Source: an uncultured Clostridia bacterium (lineage in GTDB: Bacteria; Bacillota; Clostridia; TANB77; CAG-508). From it: DNA of 62,253 nucleotides. The notes under the pieces are model-generated. The model saw only the letters and a program-made list of their open reading frames with translations. It made no database searches and had not been told where the DNA came from. The DNA lies in assembly GCA_934122235.1 (NCBI GenBank), contig CAKOWE010000007.1, forward strand, positions 1 to 62,253. The letters run 5' to 3'. Of this stretch, positions 8,578 through 17,869 are shown one piece after another (position 1 is the first letter of the stretch; the number at the start of each line of letters is the position of its first letter). The translations under genes and the position numbers were made by a program.

Positions 8578-8925
8578 TTAAACTAAACAACTTAATTCTT
8601 GCATTATGTGGCTTAATACTTTTTGAACTTGTTTATCTGATGAATTTGTTTGTAATTTTGTTAATTCAGATAAGACGTTATTTATTTTCTTATCTTGTTG
8701 TAATGTTCTTTTCATGATTTCCAACTTTTCCTCAAATTCGAAAAGTTTATTTTCCCCCTTCTTTATATTATCTCTAACTGCTTGTCTTGTAATACTTAAG
8801 TTTTCTGCAATTTCAGATAAAGATAAATCGCTATTATAGTAGTTATCTAAAACTTCATACTGTTTTTCTGTTAAAAGTTTACCATATATGTTCATTAACA
8901 TACTAACTTTCACATTTTTTTCCAT
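8578..8925 (-). CDS. ylxM: YlxM family DNA-binding protein (UPF0122)
   Basis: Small helix-turn-helix protein nearly always encoded just upstream of ffh in Firmicutes; thought to act on the SRP pathway genes or particle. It has 115 residues. The sigma-70 region-4-like HTH spans about residues 15-60 (YGKLLTEKQYEVLDNYY, SLSEIAENLSITRQAVRDNI). A short helical tail follows. The ribosome site is GAAGGTAG. It appears to be the first gene of the operon that runs through ffh, rpsP, khpA, rimM and trmD to rplS. Confidence 0.92.
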   Translation of the reverse strand: MEKNVKVSMLMNIYGKLLTEKQYEVLDNYYNSDLSLSEIAENLSITRQAVRDNIKKGENKLFEFEEKLEIMKRTLQQDKKINNVLSELTKLQTNSSDKQVQKVLSHIMQELSCLV

Positions 8926-9012
8926 ATAAACAACTACCTTCTTCCTGTGTAATGCTAATATACTTTACACCATTTTTTCACTTTTGTCAATACTTTTTGA
9001 GCATTTTATCTA

Positions 9013-9061
9013 AAAAGCATAAGGCAATAAGACTTTTATTGTCTCGTTACTTTATGCTTTT
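9013..9061 (-). terminator. Terminator of the rubrerythrin gene
   Basis: Long hairpin with outer stem AAAAGCATAA / TTATGCTTTT and an inner GTAA..GAGAC / GTCTTATTGC arm, followed on the minus strand by T residues. It lies 20 bases after the rubrerythrin stop. Confidence 0.75.
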
Positions 9062-9080
9062 ACTTTAATTATTATTTATT

Positions 9081-9620
9081 TTAATAATTTTCTGCTTTGA
9101 TTTCAAAGTATGCTTTAGGATGTGCACAAACAGGACAAATTTCTGGAGCTTCTTTTCCTATACATATATGTCCACAATTTCTGCATTTCCATATTTTATC
9201 CCCATCTCTGCTAAATACTAATCCGTTTTCTACATTTTCTATTAATTTTTTATATCTTTCTTCATGCTCTTTTTCAATTTTACCAACACCTTCAAATAAA
9301 TCTGCTATATGATCAAATCCTTCTTCTCTTGCTTCTTTCGCAAATTTATCATACATATCTGTCCATTCAAAATTTTCGCCTTCAGCAGCAGCTTTCAAGT
9401 TCTCTATTGTTGATCCTATATTTCCACCATTTAATAATTTAAACCATATTTTAGCATGCTCTTTCTCGTTATCTGCTGTTTCTAAAAATATTTCTGCAAT
9501 TTGTTCATATCCTTCTTTTTTTGCTTTACTTGCAAAATATGTGTACTTATTTCTAGCTTGTGATTCACCAGCAAATGCTTCCATTAAATTTTTTTCTGTT
9601 TTTGTACCACTTATATTCAT
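9081..9620 (-). CDS. rbr: Rubrerythrin
   Basis: Non-haem diiron protein that reduces hydrogen peroxide in anaerobes. The N-terminal four-helix ferritin-like domain (residues 1-135) carries the metal ligands in AFAGESQARNKY, ADNEKEHAKIWF and GKIEKEHEERY. The C-terminal rubredoxin-like domain has two CxxC pairs, WKCRNCGH and CPVCAHPK. The 179-residue length is typical. It has its own AAGGAGG site and its own terminator, so it is probably a single-gene unit. With the peroxiredoxin at the far end of the window it points to an anaerobe facing oxidative stress. Confidence 0.97.
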   Translation of the reverse strand: MNISGTKTEKNLMEAFAGESQARNKYTYFASKAKKEGYEQIAEIFLETADNEKEHAKIWFKLLNGGNIGSTIENLKAAAEGENFEWTDMYDKFAKEAREEGFDHIADLFEGVGKIEKEHEERYKKLIENVENGLVFSRDGDKIWKCRNCGHICIGKEAPEICPVCAHPKAYFEIKAENY

Positions 9621-9699
9621 TTTATCAAATCCTCCTTAAATCTTTTCTTTCTAATATATATCATAGCCAAATTTAATTGTCAATATTCCATAATTTTCA

Positions 9700-11676
9700 C
9701 TATTTTACCACATCACATATTAAATTTGTTGCTTTTTCTATCCCTACAGCATCACTATTTATGCATAAATCATAATTCAAATGATTACCCCATTCTTTTT
9801 CTGTATAATGTTTATAGTGATTTGCTCTTAATTTATTTATTCTTTTTATTTCTTTTTCTGGATTTTCTATACCATAAAATTCTTTTGCTCTTTTTATTTT
9901 ATTTTCAATATCACTATATACAAATATTTTAAACACATTTTTTCTATCCTTTAAAATAAAATCAGCACATCTTCCTATTATCACGCAAGACTCTTTTTCT
10001 GAAATTTCTTTTATTAACTCTGATTCTTTTATAAACAAATTATCTGCCCCACTTATTCCTGAGTAATATCCTGTATTTAAAGCATCTAAAATCTCTCTTT
10101 TTTGTTCGTTTTCTTCTATGTATTTTTCAGATAAACCTGTCATTTCTGATAATTTTCCTATAAAATCTTTATCATAAAATTTAATCCCTAATTTATCTGC
10201 AACTAATTTTCCAATATATCTTCCTCCAGACCCATACTCTCTAGCTATTGTAATAACTATATGTCTATCCAATTTATTATTAGCTCTTATTTCTTTAACC
10301 TCTGATTCATTATTCTGTTCTGTGTTTTTTAATTTTTTGATTTGTAACACTAATAAAACAAGTGCAAGGGCAAATGCCATTCCATCTGCAACTGGTCCTG
10401 CATAAAGAACTCCCATTATTCCAAACAAGTTACTTAATATTATCATTGCAGGAATTAAGAATGCTATTTGTCTAGATAATGATAATATTGCACTTTTTAT
10501 ACTCTTACCTATTGATTGGAAGAATATTCCTGTTGGAATTTGTATTCCATTACAAATACATAACATTAGATATATCCTAAATGTTAAGCAAGCAAATTCC
10601 ATGTAAAGTTCATCACCACTACCAAATATAGTTATTAACTTATCTGGTATCATTTGGAATAATATAAAGGCTATTGTGCTTATTATTATACTAGTTCTTA
10701 ATACTATTTTTAATGCTTCCTTTACTCTGTCAAATCGCCTTGCTCCATAATTATATCCAAATATAGGTTGTGTTCCTGCGGTAATTCCTATAATTATGCT
10801 ATTTAAAATTTGACTAATTTTCATAACAATTCCAACTACTGTTATTGGTATTTCTGAACCAAATTTTGATTCCAATCCATATTTTCCAAGCAAGTTATTT
10901 TCAACAGCAACAACAAACACAAAGCTCATTTCAGTAATAAAACTACTAATTCCAAGTACAGTTACTTTTCTTGCTATATTAAATTTAATCTTAAACATTT
11001 CTTTATCTAGTTCTATTGACTTAAATTTTCTAATATATAATACATTCAAAATAAACGTAACAAATTGGCTAAATATTGTTGCAAAAGCAGCTCCTTCTAC
11101 TCCCATATTAAATACAAATATAAAAATTGGATCTAATATAATATTTAACACTGCCCCTAAAACCATTGATGTCATCGCATATCTAGGGCTTCCATCGGCT
11201 CTAATAATCGAATTTAGTGTTGTTCCTATTATCATAAAAGGTAATCCTATTGCTATTATTTTTCCATATCTAGTTGCGTAATCTCTTAACGCATCTGTGC
11301 ACCCAAACGCATTTAATAATTGTGGTAAAAATATTAAGGTAATTGCACAAAATATAACAGATGTAGCAACAGATAAAATTATTCCATTACCAACACCTTT
11401 TTTTGCTTCATCTTTTTTTTGCTCTCCTAACTTTAAGCTTAAATATGCTGATGATCCATCTCCTAGCATTAAAGCTATCGCTAAAGCAATCATTGTTATA
11501 GGAAATACAATATTAGTTGCTCCATTTCCCAAATATCCTACTCCCCAACCAATAAATATTTGATCTACTATGTTATATAGAGAATTTACTAACAATGATA
11601 TTACACAAGGAATTGAAAACTTTCTTATTAACTTTCCTATTTTCTCAGTTCCTAATATATTCTCTTCTTTTTCCAT
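9700..11676 (-). CDS. MATE-family efflux transporter fused to a cytidylate-kinase-like domain
   Basis: Two proteins in one. Residues 1 to about 450 form a 12-helix MATE/NorM-type multidrug antiporter (ILGTEKIGKLIRKFSIP, NSLYNIVDQIFIGW, GTQPIFGYNYGARRF). After a short charged linker, the last 200 residues match the cytidylate-kinase-like family: a P-loop of the form AREYGSGGRYIGKLVADKLG, then GIKFYDKDFI and a LID-like basic segment. The reading frame is continuous, so this is a real fusion as sequenced. The start at 11676 follows GAGGGAG; further ATG codons upstream would add an unlikely 21 residues. Substrates of either half are unknown. Confidence 0.9.
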   Translation of the reverse strand: MEKEENILGTEKIGKLIRKFSIPCVISLLVNSLYNIVDQIFIGWGVGYLGNGATNIVFPITMIALAIALMLGDGSSAYLSLKLGEQKKDEAKKGVGNGIILSVATSVIFCAITLIFLPQLLNAFGCTDALRDYATRYGKIIAIGLPFMIIGTTLNSIIRADGSPRYAMTSMVLGAVLNIILDPIFIFVFNMGVEGAAFATIFSQFVTFILNVLYIRKFKSIELDKEMFKIKFNIARKVTVLGISSFITEMSFVFVVAVENNLLGKYGLESKFGSEIPITVVGIVMKISQILNSIIIGITAGTQPIFGYNYGARRFDRVKEALKIVLRTSIIISTIAFILFQMIPDKLITIFGSGDELYMEFACLTFRIYLMLCICNGIQIPTGIFFQSIGKSIKSAILSLSRQIAFLIPAMIILSNLFGIMGVLYAGPVADGMAFALALVLLVLQIKKLKNTEQNNESEVKEIRANNKLDRHIVITIAREYGSGGRYIGKLVADKLGIKFYDKDFIGKLSEMTGLSEKYIEENEQKREILDALNTGYYSGISGADNLFIKESELIKEISEKESCVIIGRCADFILKDRKNVFKIFVYSDIENKIKRAKEFYGIENPEKEIKRINKLRANHYKHYTEKEWGNHLNYDLCINSDAVGIEKATNLICDVVK

Positions 11677-11812
11677 TTTTTCTCCCTCTTTCTTCATTGT
11701 ATATAATTCTACATATTTCATCATTTTTTTACAAAACAACTTTATTATTCTAATACTTTATTCTAAAATAGTCAACTAATATAAATATAATAAAAATTTA
11801 TTAATACAAACA

Positions 11813-11858
11813 AAATACACCTATAAATGTTAATTTTTATAACATTTGAGGTGTATTT
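11813..11858 (-). terminator. Terminator of the ABC exporter operon
   Basis: Near-perfect hairpin AAATACACCTATAAATGTTA / TAACATTTGAGGTGTATTT, 33 bases after the permease stop and before the MATE gene. Confidence 0.75.
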
Positions 11859-11890
11859 CAAAAAGCATGCTATGTTTTTAAATTATATTG

Positions 11891-14485
11891 TTAGATATTA
11901 TCCCTTCTTATTGTTTCAATTATATTTTGCTTATTGATTTTATTTAATGAAAATTTCATTATTGTCCACACCAATAAAAACACTGCCATTAGTGATATAA
12001 CTATTCCATTTATAGGTAGTTCATACGAAGAAAACACTATTCCTTCTGAAAAAGCTTTAAACATCGCATATGATAATCCTATTCCAATAGGTATTCCTAT
12101 TATTAAAGACTTAGTTCCATAAAAGAAACTTTCTAATTTTATCATTTTGTTAAATTCTTTGCTTGTCATTCCTATTGATTTTAACATTGCAAACTCTTTT
12201 GCTCTTAATTCCATAGACGTAGTAATTGTATTAAATATATTAGTTACTCCAATTAGAGCAATAACAATTATAAAGCCATAAAGGAATATAGCAACAAGCA
12301 AATACATAGACTTTAATTGTCTAGCAGTTTCATTCACATTATATATATCATAGTTATCTGCTCCATTTGTAATTTTCTCTATATTGTCTTGTAGTTTGTC
12401 AGGATTATTTGAATCTATGTATATATTTTTGTACTCTTTAATTTCATTCTCATATTTATTCATAAATTCATCACTTACTATAAGATATCCATTATAATTA
12501 TAAGAATTATTTATTGCCATAGGAGTCTTATCTGTTACAGCACATATTTTCAAACTAGCCTCTATTCCTGCTTTTCCTAAGTCTTTTGAAATATTTCCTT
12601 TTAATATATCATCTCTCTTTATTTTATATATATCTAATTCTATTTTTTTAACATTTTTTTCATTTTCAACAACTTTAGAAATATTTTTGTTTATTAATAT
12701 AGCTCCATTTTTACATTTATCGTAGTTCAAACCTAATTCTTTTATATATCTATTGTATTCATCTTCTCCTATTGAAATCATGTTTATATAACATTCTCCA
12801 TTTGTGTAATTTTGATTTTTATATTCTTCTGTATACTCAACTTTCTCTGTCAAAAACATTGTTTCTCTTTGTATAGAATATTTATTAACATTATCTAACA
12901 TTGATATCTGTTTCAACTTATCCATTACATTTTCTTCATTGTTATCAATTGCAATTACAGAAATATTATAATCCATTTCTCCTATTTCCATTTTAACAGT
13001 TCTAAATGCTAAATTTACAAATGATGATGTAGCAATAAAAACAGCAACACATACAACTATTGACACAACTGTTGTTCTATATTTTTTGTTATTTCTTTTT
13101 AGATTTTTGTATGCGATATCTCCGCCAACACCAAATATCCTTTTTATGATTTTAGGTGCTTTTATCTTTTTTCTTTTTATTTTAATATCATCATTTCCTC
13201 TTATTGCTTCTATTGGTGTAATCTTTGAAGCTTTTTTGGCACTACTTCTAGCAGACATTAAACATGTAATCAAACTTAAAACCACAGAAACCAATATTGC
13301 TATTCCAGAAACTTCATATATTAAATCAAAACTCATAGAATTTTTTAATAATATATTACAAATTTTTATCAAAACAAATGACGCAAGTAAACCTAACATT
13401 ATTCCTAAAGGTATTCCTATTACCGCTAATACGATACTTTCAAAATAAACATTCTTCTTTATTTGTTTTGACGTTGTTCCAACAGAAGCCAGCATTCCAT
13501 ATTGCTTTGTTTTCTCTGTAATAGATATAGCAAAACTGTTTCTTATGCAAAAGATTGATGTTACAATTATTATAACTGTAATAATTATAGCAAGTACATA
13601 TATCATAGTCATTACTGAATCTGAAAAATTTAATGTTTCGTAACTAATTAAATAACTATTTGGATAAACACTATATTTAATGCTATTAGTTCCATCATCT
13701 ATTTCCCATTCAATACCTTTTAAAGTCTTTTCATCAATTCCAAGTATATCTGCTGTCGTTTTGTTACTATCTTTCAAACCTTCCTTTGTATAACGTGCAT
13801 ACACATCTACATTCTTTTCGTTTTCCTTTTCATTTAAAACAGTAATTATGGTATAACCAGGTGCTGAGTATGGTTCTACAGCATTTATAGGTCTTTCAAC
13901 AATTCCTACTATTGTATATGTTTTGGAAAACGTTTCTTCTATACTTTCTTTACTATCCTCATAGTAAGGATTAAATTGATTAAGTTCACATCCATCTATT
14001 ACTCTTTTTCCAATGTCTAATGTAATCTTATCTCCAACTTCATATTTTACTCTTCCGTTTGTTTTTATATGATTTGAAATAACAATTTCATCCTCTTTTT
14101 CAGGTAATCTTCCTTCTAATATATGAACAGCTAGTTTTTTAAATGCATTTTTTGAAAAAGCTTGCAAACATAAATATGGCTTACTTGCATTTTGACTTCC
14201 ATTTAACCTAGCATAACCAACTCTTTGAGTCATACATATATCTTCAACTTTTCTATTATTTCTTATGTATGTAATTTCATTTTGTGGCACATCTGAAAAT
14301 TTGTAATGATAATCCCCACTACTAGTTTTTTGATATTCAACCAAACTCGCTTTAAAACTAAATACTAAGCTAGACAAAGCTACAATCAATGCAGTTGCTA
14401 ATATTATTCCAATAATCGTAACTATCGTTCTTTTTTTATTTAATTTTAAATTTTTTATAGTTAAAGACTTTAGTATATTCATCAT
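11891..14485 (-). CDS. ABC transporter permease with two FtsX domains
   Basis: Membrane component of a MacB/FtsX-type exporter or mechanotransmission ABC system. It has 864 residues: one N-terminal membrane helix (about 20-45), a large extracytoplasmic domain of some 240 residues, an FtsX domain of three helices (about 290-420), another helix and a second extracytoplasmic domain, and a final three-helix FtsX domain with the typical KEFAMLKSIGMTSKEFNKM. The ATPase gene lies eight bases upstream, and a histidine kinase and response regulator lie beyond. This layout is usual for peptide-antibiotic sensing and resistance modules, but the substrate cannot be read from the sequence. Confidence 0.9.
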   Translation of the reverse strand: MMNILKSLTIKNLKLNKKRTIVTIIGIILATALIVALSSLVFSFKASLVEYQKTSSGDYHYKFSDVPQNEITYIRNNRKVEDICMTQRVGYARLNGSQNASKPYLCLQAFSKNAFKKLAVHILEGRLPEKEDEIVISNHIKTNGRVKYEVGDKITLDIGKRVIDGCELNQFNPYYEDSKESIEETFSKTYTIVGIVERPINAVEPYSAPGYTIITVLNEKENEKNVDVYARYTKEGLKDSNKTTADILGIDEKTLKGIEWEIDDGTNSIKYSVYPNSYLISYETLNFSDSVMTMIYVLAIIITVIIIVTSIFCIRNSFAISITEKTKQYGMLASVGTTSKQIKKNVYFESIVLAVIGIPLGIMLGLLASFVLIKICNILLKNSMSFDLIYEVSGIAILVSVVLSLITCLMSARSSAKKASKITPIEAIRGNDDIKIKRKKIKAPKIIKRIFGVGGDIAYKNLKRNNKKYRTTVVSIVVCVAVFIATSSFVNLAFRTVKMEIGEMDYNISVIAIDNNEENVMDKLKQISMLDNVNKYSIQRETMFLTEKVEYTEEYKNQNYTNGECYINMISIGEDEYNRYIKELGLNYDKCKNGAILINKNISKVVENEKNVKKIELDIYKIKRDDILKGNISKDLGKAGIEASLKICAVTDKTPMAINNSYNYNGYLIVSDEFMNKYENEIKEYKNIYIDSNNPDKLQDNIEKITNGADNYDIYNVNETARQLKSMYLLVAIFLYGFIIVIALIGVTNIFNTITTSMELRAKEFAMLKSIGMTSKEFNKMIKLESFFYGTKSLIIGIPIGIGLSYAMFKAFSEGIVFSSYELPINGIVISLMAVFLLVWTIMKFSLNKINKQNIIETIRRDNI

Positions 14486-14493
14486 TTCACCTC

Positions 14494-15168
14494 CTACTTA
14501 TTACTAACAATGCTACCATCTTCGATTTTTATAATTCTATCTGCCAATTTGGCAATCTCTAAATCATGAGTAATCATAATTATAGTTTGTTTAAACTTTC
14601 TATTAGACATTTTCAATAATTCAATAATCTCATCACTAGCTTTAGAGTCCAAATTTCCTGTTGGTTCATCTGCCAAAACTATAGCAGGATTATTTATTAA
14701 AGCTCTACCTATAGATACTCTTTGCTGTTGACCTCCTGATAATTGGTTAGGTAAATGTTTTCTTCTATTTTCTAGTCCTAATGTCTTTAATAATTCTTCT
14801 AGCCTTTCTTCATTTACTTTTTTTCCATCCAAATCACAAGGTAAAGTTATATTCTCCTCTACATTAAGTATAGGTAATAAGTTGTAAAACTGGTATATTA
14901 ATCCTATTTGCCTTCTTCTAAATATAGCCAATTTATCATCGTTTAAAGAATATATATCTTTATTTTCAACGAAAACTTTTCCAGAAGTAGGTCTGTCTAC
15001 TCCACCAAGCAAGTGTAACAAAGTAGACTTTCCGCTTCCTGAACTGCCTACTATACTTAAAAATTCTCCTTTATTAACAGAAAAAGACATATCATTTACT
15101 GCTATTACTTCATTTTCTCCTTTTCCATATTTTTTTGTCAAATGTTCTACTCTCAATATTTCATCCAT
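14494..15168 (-). CDS. ABC transporter ATP-binding protein (LolD/MacB type)
   Basis: ATPase partner of the permease immediately downstream. Walker A is GSSGSGKSTLLHLLGG, the Q loop is in IGLIYQFYNLLP, the signature is LSGGQQQRVSIGRAL, Walker B is IVLADEPTGNLD and the switch histidine is in IMITHDLEIA. The start at 15168 (MDEILRVEHLTKKYG) follows AAAGGGGGATAACC; in-frame codons upstream would place the start within the promoter. With about 224 residues it is full length. Confidence 0.94.
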   Translation of the reverse strand: MDEILRVEHLTKKYGKGENEVIAVNDMSFSVNKGEFLSIVGSSGSGKSTLLHLLGGVDRPTSGKVFVENKDIYSLNDDKLAIFRRRQIGLIYQFYNLLPILNVEENITLPCDLDGKKVNEERLEELLKTLGLENRRKHLPNQLSGGQQQRVSIGRALINNPAIVLADEPTGNLDSKASDEIIELLKMSNRKFKQTIIMITHDLEIAKLADRIIKIEDGSIVSNK

Positions 15169-15193
15169 TTGGTTATCCCCCTTTATAAATATC

Positions 15194-15226
15194 ATTATAA
15201 AATTTAAATGTGACATTTAAGTGACA
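15194..15226 (-). promoter_or_regulatory. Candidate response-regulator operator and promoter of the ABC exporter
   Basis: On the minus strand TGTCAC occurs twice (plus-strand GTGACA at 15210 and 15221) exactly 11 bases apart, one helical turn, upstream of a TATAAT at 15194-15199. Direct repeats at this spacing near -35 are typical of OmpR-family activation. The neighbouring two-component system is the obvious regulator (inference). Confidence 0.5.
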
Positions 15227-15235
15227 CTTATAAAA

Positions 15236-15266
15236 AATATCAATAAAATTTTATTTTATTGATATT
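15236..15266 (-). terminator. Terminator after the histidine kinase gene
   Basis: Perfect stem AATATCAATAAAAT / ATTTTATTGATATT followed by a T run on the minus strand. It separates the two-component operon from the ABC exporter operon. Confidence 0.8.
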
Positions 15267-15270
15267 CTGA

Positions 15271-16491
15271 TTAATTCTTGATATATTTTATTATAAACTT
15301 TGTTCCTTCTCCCATTTTACTCTCTACAGTTAAATATGCATTTTGTTTTTCTATAATATTTTTAGCTAAAGCTAATCCTATTCCAACTCCATTTTCTGAT
15401 GAATTTTTAGTTTTATAAAATCTCTCAAAAATATGTTTTATATCATGTTCATTAATTCCCATTCCATCATCAATTATTTCTATTTTTGTATATACGCTAT
15501 TGTCACTAATATCTATAACAACTTCTGTTTTAGAATGTTCTATCCCATTTTTTATAATATTTTGTATTGCTTCTTTATTCCAATTATAATCTCCATATAT
15601 ATAACATTCTGGCTTAGTATGAATTTTTACATCAACACCCTTTATTTCTGCAATTATATCCAGATTACTTTTTATTTCTTCAATCATCTTAGTTATATCA
15701 ATTTTACTATTTGAAAATTCTACAACACCCGCATCCAATCTTGATAATTGTAAAAGCGAAATTATTAAAAAGTTCATATCTTTTACTTGTCTTGATATTT
15801 CTTCTAAGAACTTCTTCTTAGTTTCATTATCCATATTTTCGCTTTCAATTACATTATCTAGCAATGTTAATATAGACGTTAATGGTGTTTTTAACTGATG
15901 TGATATATCTGAAACAGAATCTGACAAAGATTTTCTTGATAACACTGAATTATCCGCAGTTTCTTTTAACATTACTGTAATTTTATATAATTCACTTTTT
16001 AAACTATCAAGTTCATCTTCTGAACTATCCTCTATATCAATCGTATATTCCTTATTAGCAATTTTCTGTATATATTGTGTCAATCTATCAATTTTAGCTT
16101 GTCTCTTATTTAAATATCTCATCACTATAAAAATAGCTATTATGCCTATACCAATTACAATAACACTACCCATAATTACAAAATTTGTTTCTTGAGCTTT
16201 CATGCTTAATATATAGTATGATTTTTCATCTATCCCATATTTCTGTAGAATATTGTTTTCTTTTAAGTTTTCATTTTTATTATTTAAAATTTTTATAATC
16301 TCTTCATCTGTAACATTAGGGTAATCTTTTTTTATCGCACTTATAATATTACTTACTGTCAAATTAGTTGCCTGTTTATAGCTTTCAATTTGTTTTATTG
16401 TTATTAGTATTATTAATACAGTAAATATCAATATTAATATAGTAAGTTCTACAAATAGCCTTCTTGTATCTTTATTTTTTAGTAATCTCAT
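15271..16491 (-). CDS. Two-component sensor histidine kinase
   Basis: Membrane kinase that senses an extracellular cue and phosphorylates the regulator encoded just upstream. It has 406 residues: helix 1 (about 10-28), an extracytoplasmic loop of about 85 residues, helix 2 (about 107-125), a HAMP-like linker, the HisKA box DISHQLKTPLTSILTLLDNV with the phospho-acceptor His, and the HATPase domain with the N box (NIIKNGIEHS), the G1 box DDGMGINEHD and G2 GVGIGLALAKNII. It starts behind AAGGAG, 21 bases after the corrected end of the regulator gene. Ligand unknown; the adjacent exporter suggests membrane-active peptides. Confidence 0.94.
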   Translation of the reverse strand: MRLLKNKDTRRLFVELTILILIFTVLIILITIKQIESYKQATNLTVSNIISAIKKDYPNVTDEEIIKILNNKNENLKENNILQKYGIDEKSYYILSMKAQETNFVIMGSVIVIGIGIIAIFIVMRYLNKRQAKIDRLTQYIQKIANKEYTIDIEDSSEDELDSLKSELYKITVMLKETADNSVLSRKSLSDSVSDISHQLKTPLTSILTLLDNVIESENMDNETKKKFLEEISRQVKDMNFLIISLLQLSRLDAGVVEFSNSKIDITKMIEEIKSNLDIIAEIKGVDVKIHTKPECYIYGDYNWNKEAIQNIIKNGIEHSKTEVVIDISDNSVYTKIEIIDDGMGINEHDIKHIFERFYKTKNSSENGVGIGLALAKNIIEKQNAYLTVESKMGEGTKFIIKYIKN

Positions 16492-16512
16492 TGTAATTCT
16501 CCTTGTTTTTGT

Positions 16513-17179
16513 TTATAAATCTACCCTATATCCTAAACCACGTACAGTTTTTATTATTTTTCCGTTCTTTATCTCCAACTTTTTCTCGAATTCTTTTTAT
16601 ATAAACTGTTAAAGTATTATCTTCTACAAAATTTCCAGCTATATCCCATATATCATTTAATATTTTTTCTCTTGTTATTAACTTTCCCACATTAGTAAAT
16701 AAATTTATTAAAATTTTATATTCCAATTTAGTTAATTCTATTTCTTCATTTTCTCTAAATACTTTTCCGCTATCTAAATCGATCTTTACATTTTTACATA
16801 TCAAATAATTGTTTTTTTTATTTTTCCTTCTTAAAATATTATTAATTCTCGAAATTAATTCTCTATTTCTAAAAGGTTTTATCACATAATCATCTGCTCC
16901 TTTATCAAAACCTTCTACAACATCTTTTTCTTCATCTTTTGCAGTTAAAAATATTACTGGTATTTCCGTTTTATTTTTTATATGCTCACACAAATCAAAT
17001 CCATTTCCATCTGGCAAAGAAACATCTAACAATACTATATCAAAATCATTTTTATCTAACATTCTCAAAGCTTCTATCTTACTCTTGGCTATACAATATT
17101 CAAAATTTTCTTCTTTTAAAAGATATGATAAGCCTAATATGATTGCATCATTGTCTTCTACTAATAAAATTTTATTCAT
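16513..17179 (-). CDS. OmpR-family response regulator, interrupted by a +1 frameshift at CGGA
   Basis: DNA-binding regulator of the adjacent kinase. The receiver domain (1-120) has the acidic pair in LLVEDNDA, the phospho-Asp in DIVLLDVSLPDGNGF, Thr in FLTAKDEE and Lys in DDYVIKPF. The winged-helix domain (about 125-221) has ELTKLEYKIL and VYIKRIREKVGDKE. There the zero frame meets CGG A and then carries 12 wrong codons to a stop at 16526. Skipping the C at residue 206 (GGA, Gly) restores KIIKTVRGLGYRVDL, the standard wing and end of the family, with the stop at 16513. Total length is one base over a multiple of three. Without the shift the wing hairpin that contacts DNA would be wrong. Confidence 0.92.
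16561..16564 (-). other. Recoding site: CGGA in the response regulator gene
   Basis: Coding-strand context is AAA GAA C GGA AAA ATA. Skipping C gives Glu-Gly-Lys-Ile-Ile and the correct C-terminal wing. It is the second of five CGGA sites. Confidence 0.78.
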
Positions 17180-17324
17180 AAACTATCTCCTTGAAATTTG
17201 TGCACTTTACTGTTTATACCACTAAATTCTAATACTTTATCATTAAATAGTCAAATGCCTTAAAAATATGATTACATGAATATTTTAAACTGTTCATAAT
17301 ACAATTTTTATAGGAGGTATAAAC

Positions 17325-17779
17325 ATGTCAAAAACTAAAATCTATATTAAATCTATTCTTATTCCTGTAATAATCGGAATTGTAATTAGTTTAATTATAT
17401 CTAATTATATTGATTATAATTCTCTTAAAAAACCATTTGGTGCACCACCAAGTATATTTTTCCCAATTGTTTGGAGTATACTTTACGTTTTGATGGGACT
17501 ATCTTACGGTATATTAAAAAGCAATTCTTTAATTAGCTCTGACATTAATTCAATTTATTATTCTCAACTATTAGTAAATGCTCTATGGTCTATATTTTTC
17601 TTCATATTTAAATGGAGATTTTTTCATTTTTTTGGATTTTATTACTAGACATTTTAGTTATACTAATGATTTTAAAATTTTATTCTAAAAATAAATTATC
17701 AGGGTTACTTCAAATACCATATTTGGTGTGGATTACATTTGCTAGTTATTTAACACTATCAATATATTTATTAAATTGA
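17325..17779 (+). pseudogene. tspO: TspO/MBR family protein, frame broken at a T run
   Basis: Five-helix membrane protein of the tryptophan-rich sensory / translocator family, which binds porphyrins. The first frame gives KKPFGAPPSIFFPIVWSILYVLMG and NALWSIFFFIFKWRFF, then runs off and stops at 17648. The remaining part (WILLLDILVILMILKFYS, then LVWITFASYLTLSIYLLN) is in another frame and ends at 17779. Exactly one base is missing, and the break coincides with a run of seven T at about 17627-17633. Possible explanations are a true mutation, phase variation, polymerase slippage or a homopolymer sequencing error. This site has no CGG and differs from the five CGGA frameshifts. Transcribed alone from the plus strand behind TAGGAGG. 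Confidence 0.8.
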
Positions 17780-17789
17780 TAATATTTTA

Positions 17790-17816
17790 ATATGGCACGG
17801 TAACACCGTGCCATAT
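17790..17816. terminator. Bidirectional terminator between tspO and sigK
   Basis: Perfect 12-bp stem ATATGGCACGGT / ACCGTGCCATAT with a three-base loop and T or A runs outside on both sides; it can serve both converging genes. Confidence 0.88.
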
Positions 17817-17869
17817 TTTTTCAACATATCATTGAAATCAACAATATACTCATTGCCAATATTTTAGAT

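Noticed and set aside
16526..16564. Accepting the early stop as the natural end of the response regulator
   Set aside because: The family wing TVRGLGYRV is encoded immediately downstream in the +1 frame, ending at a proper stop.
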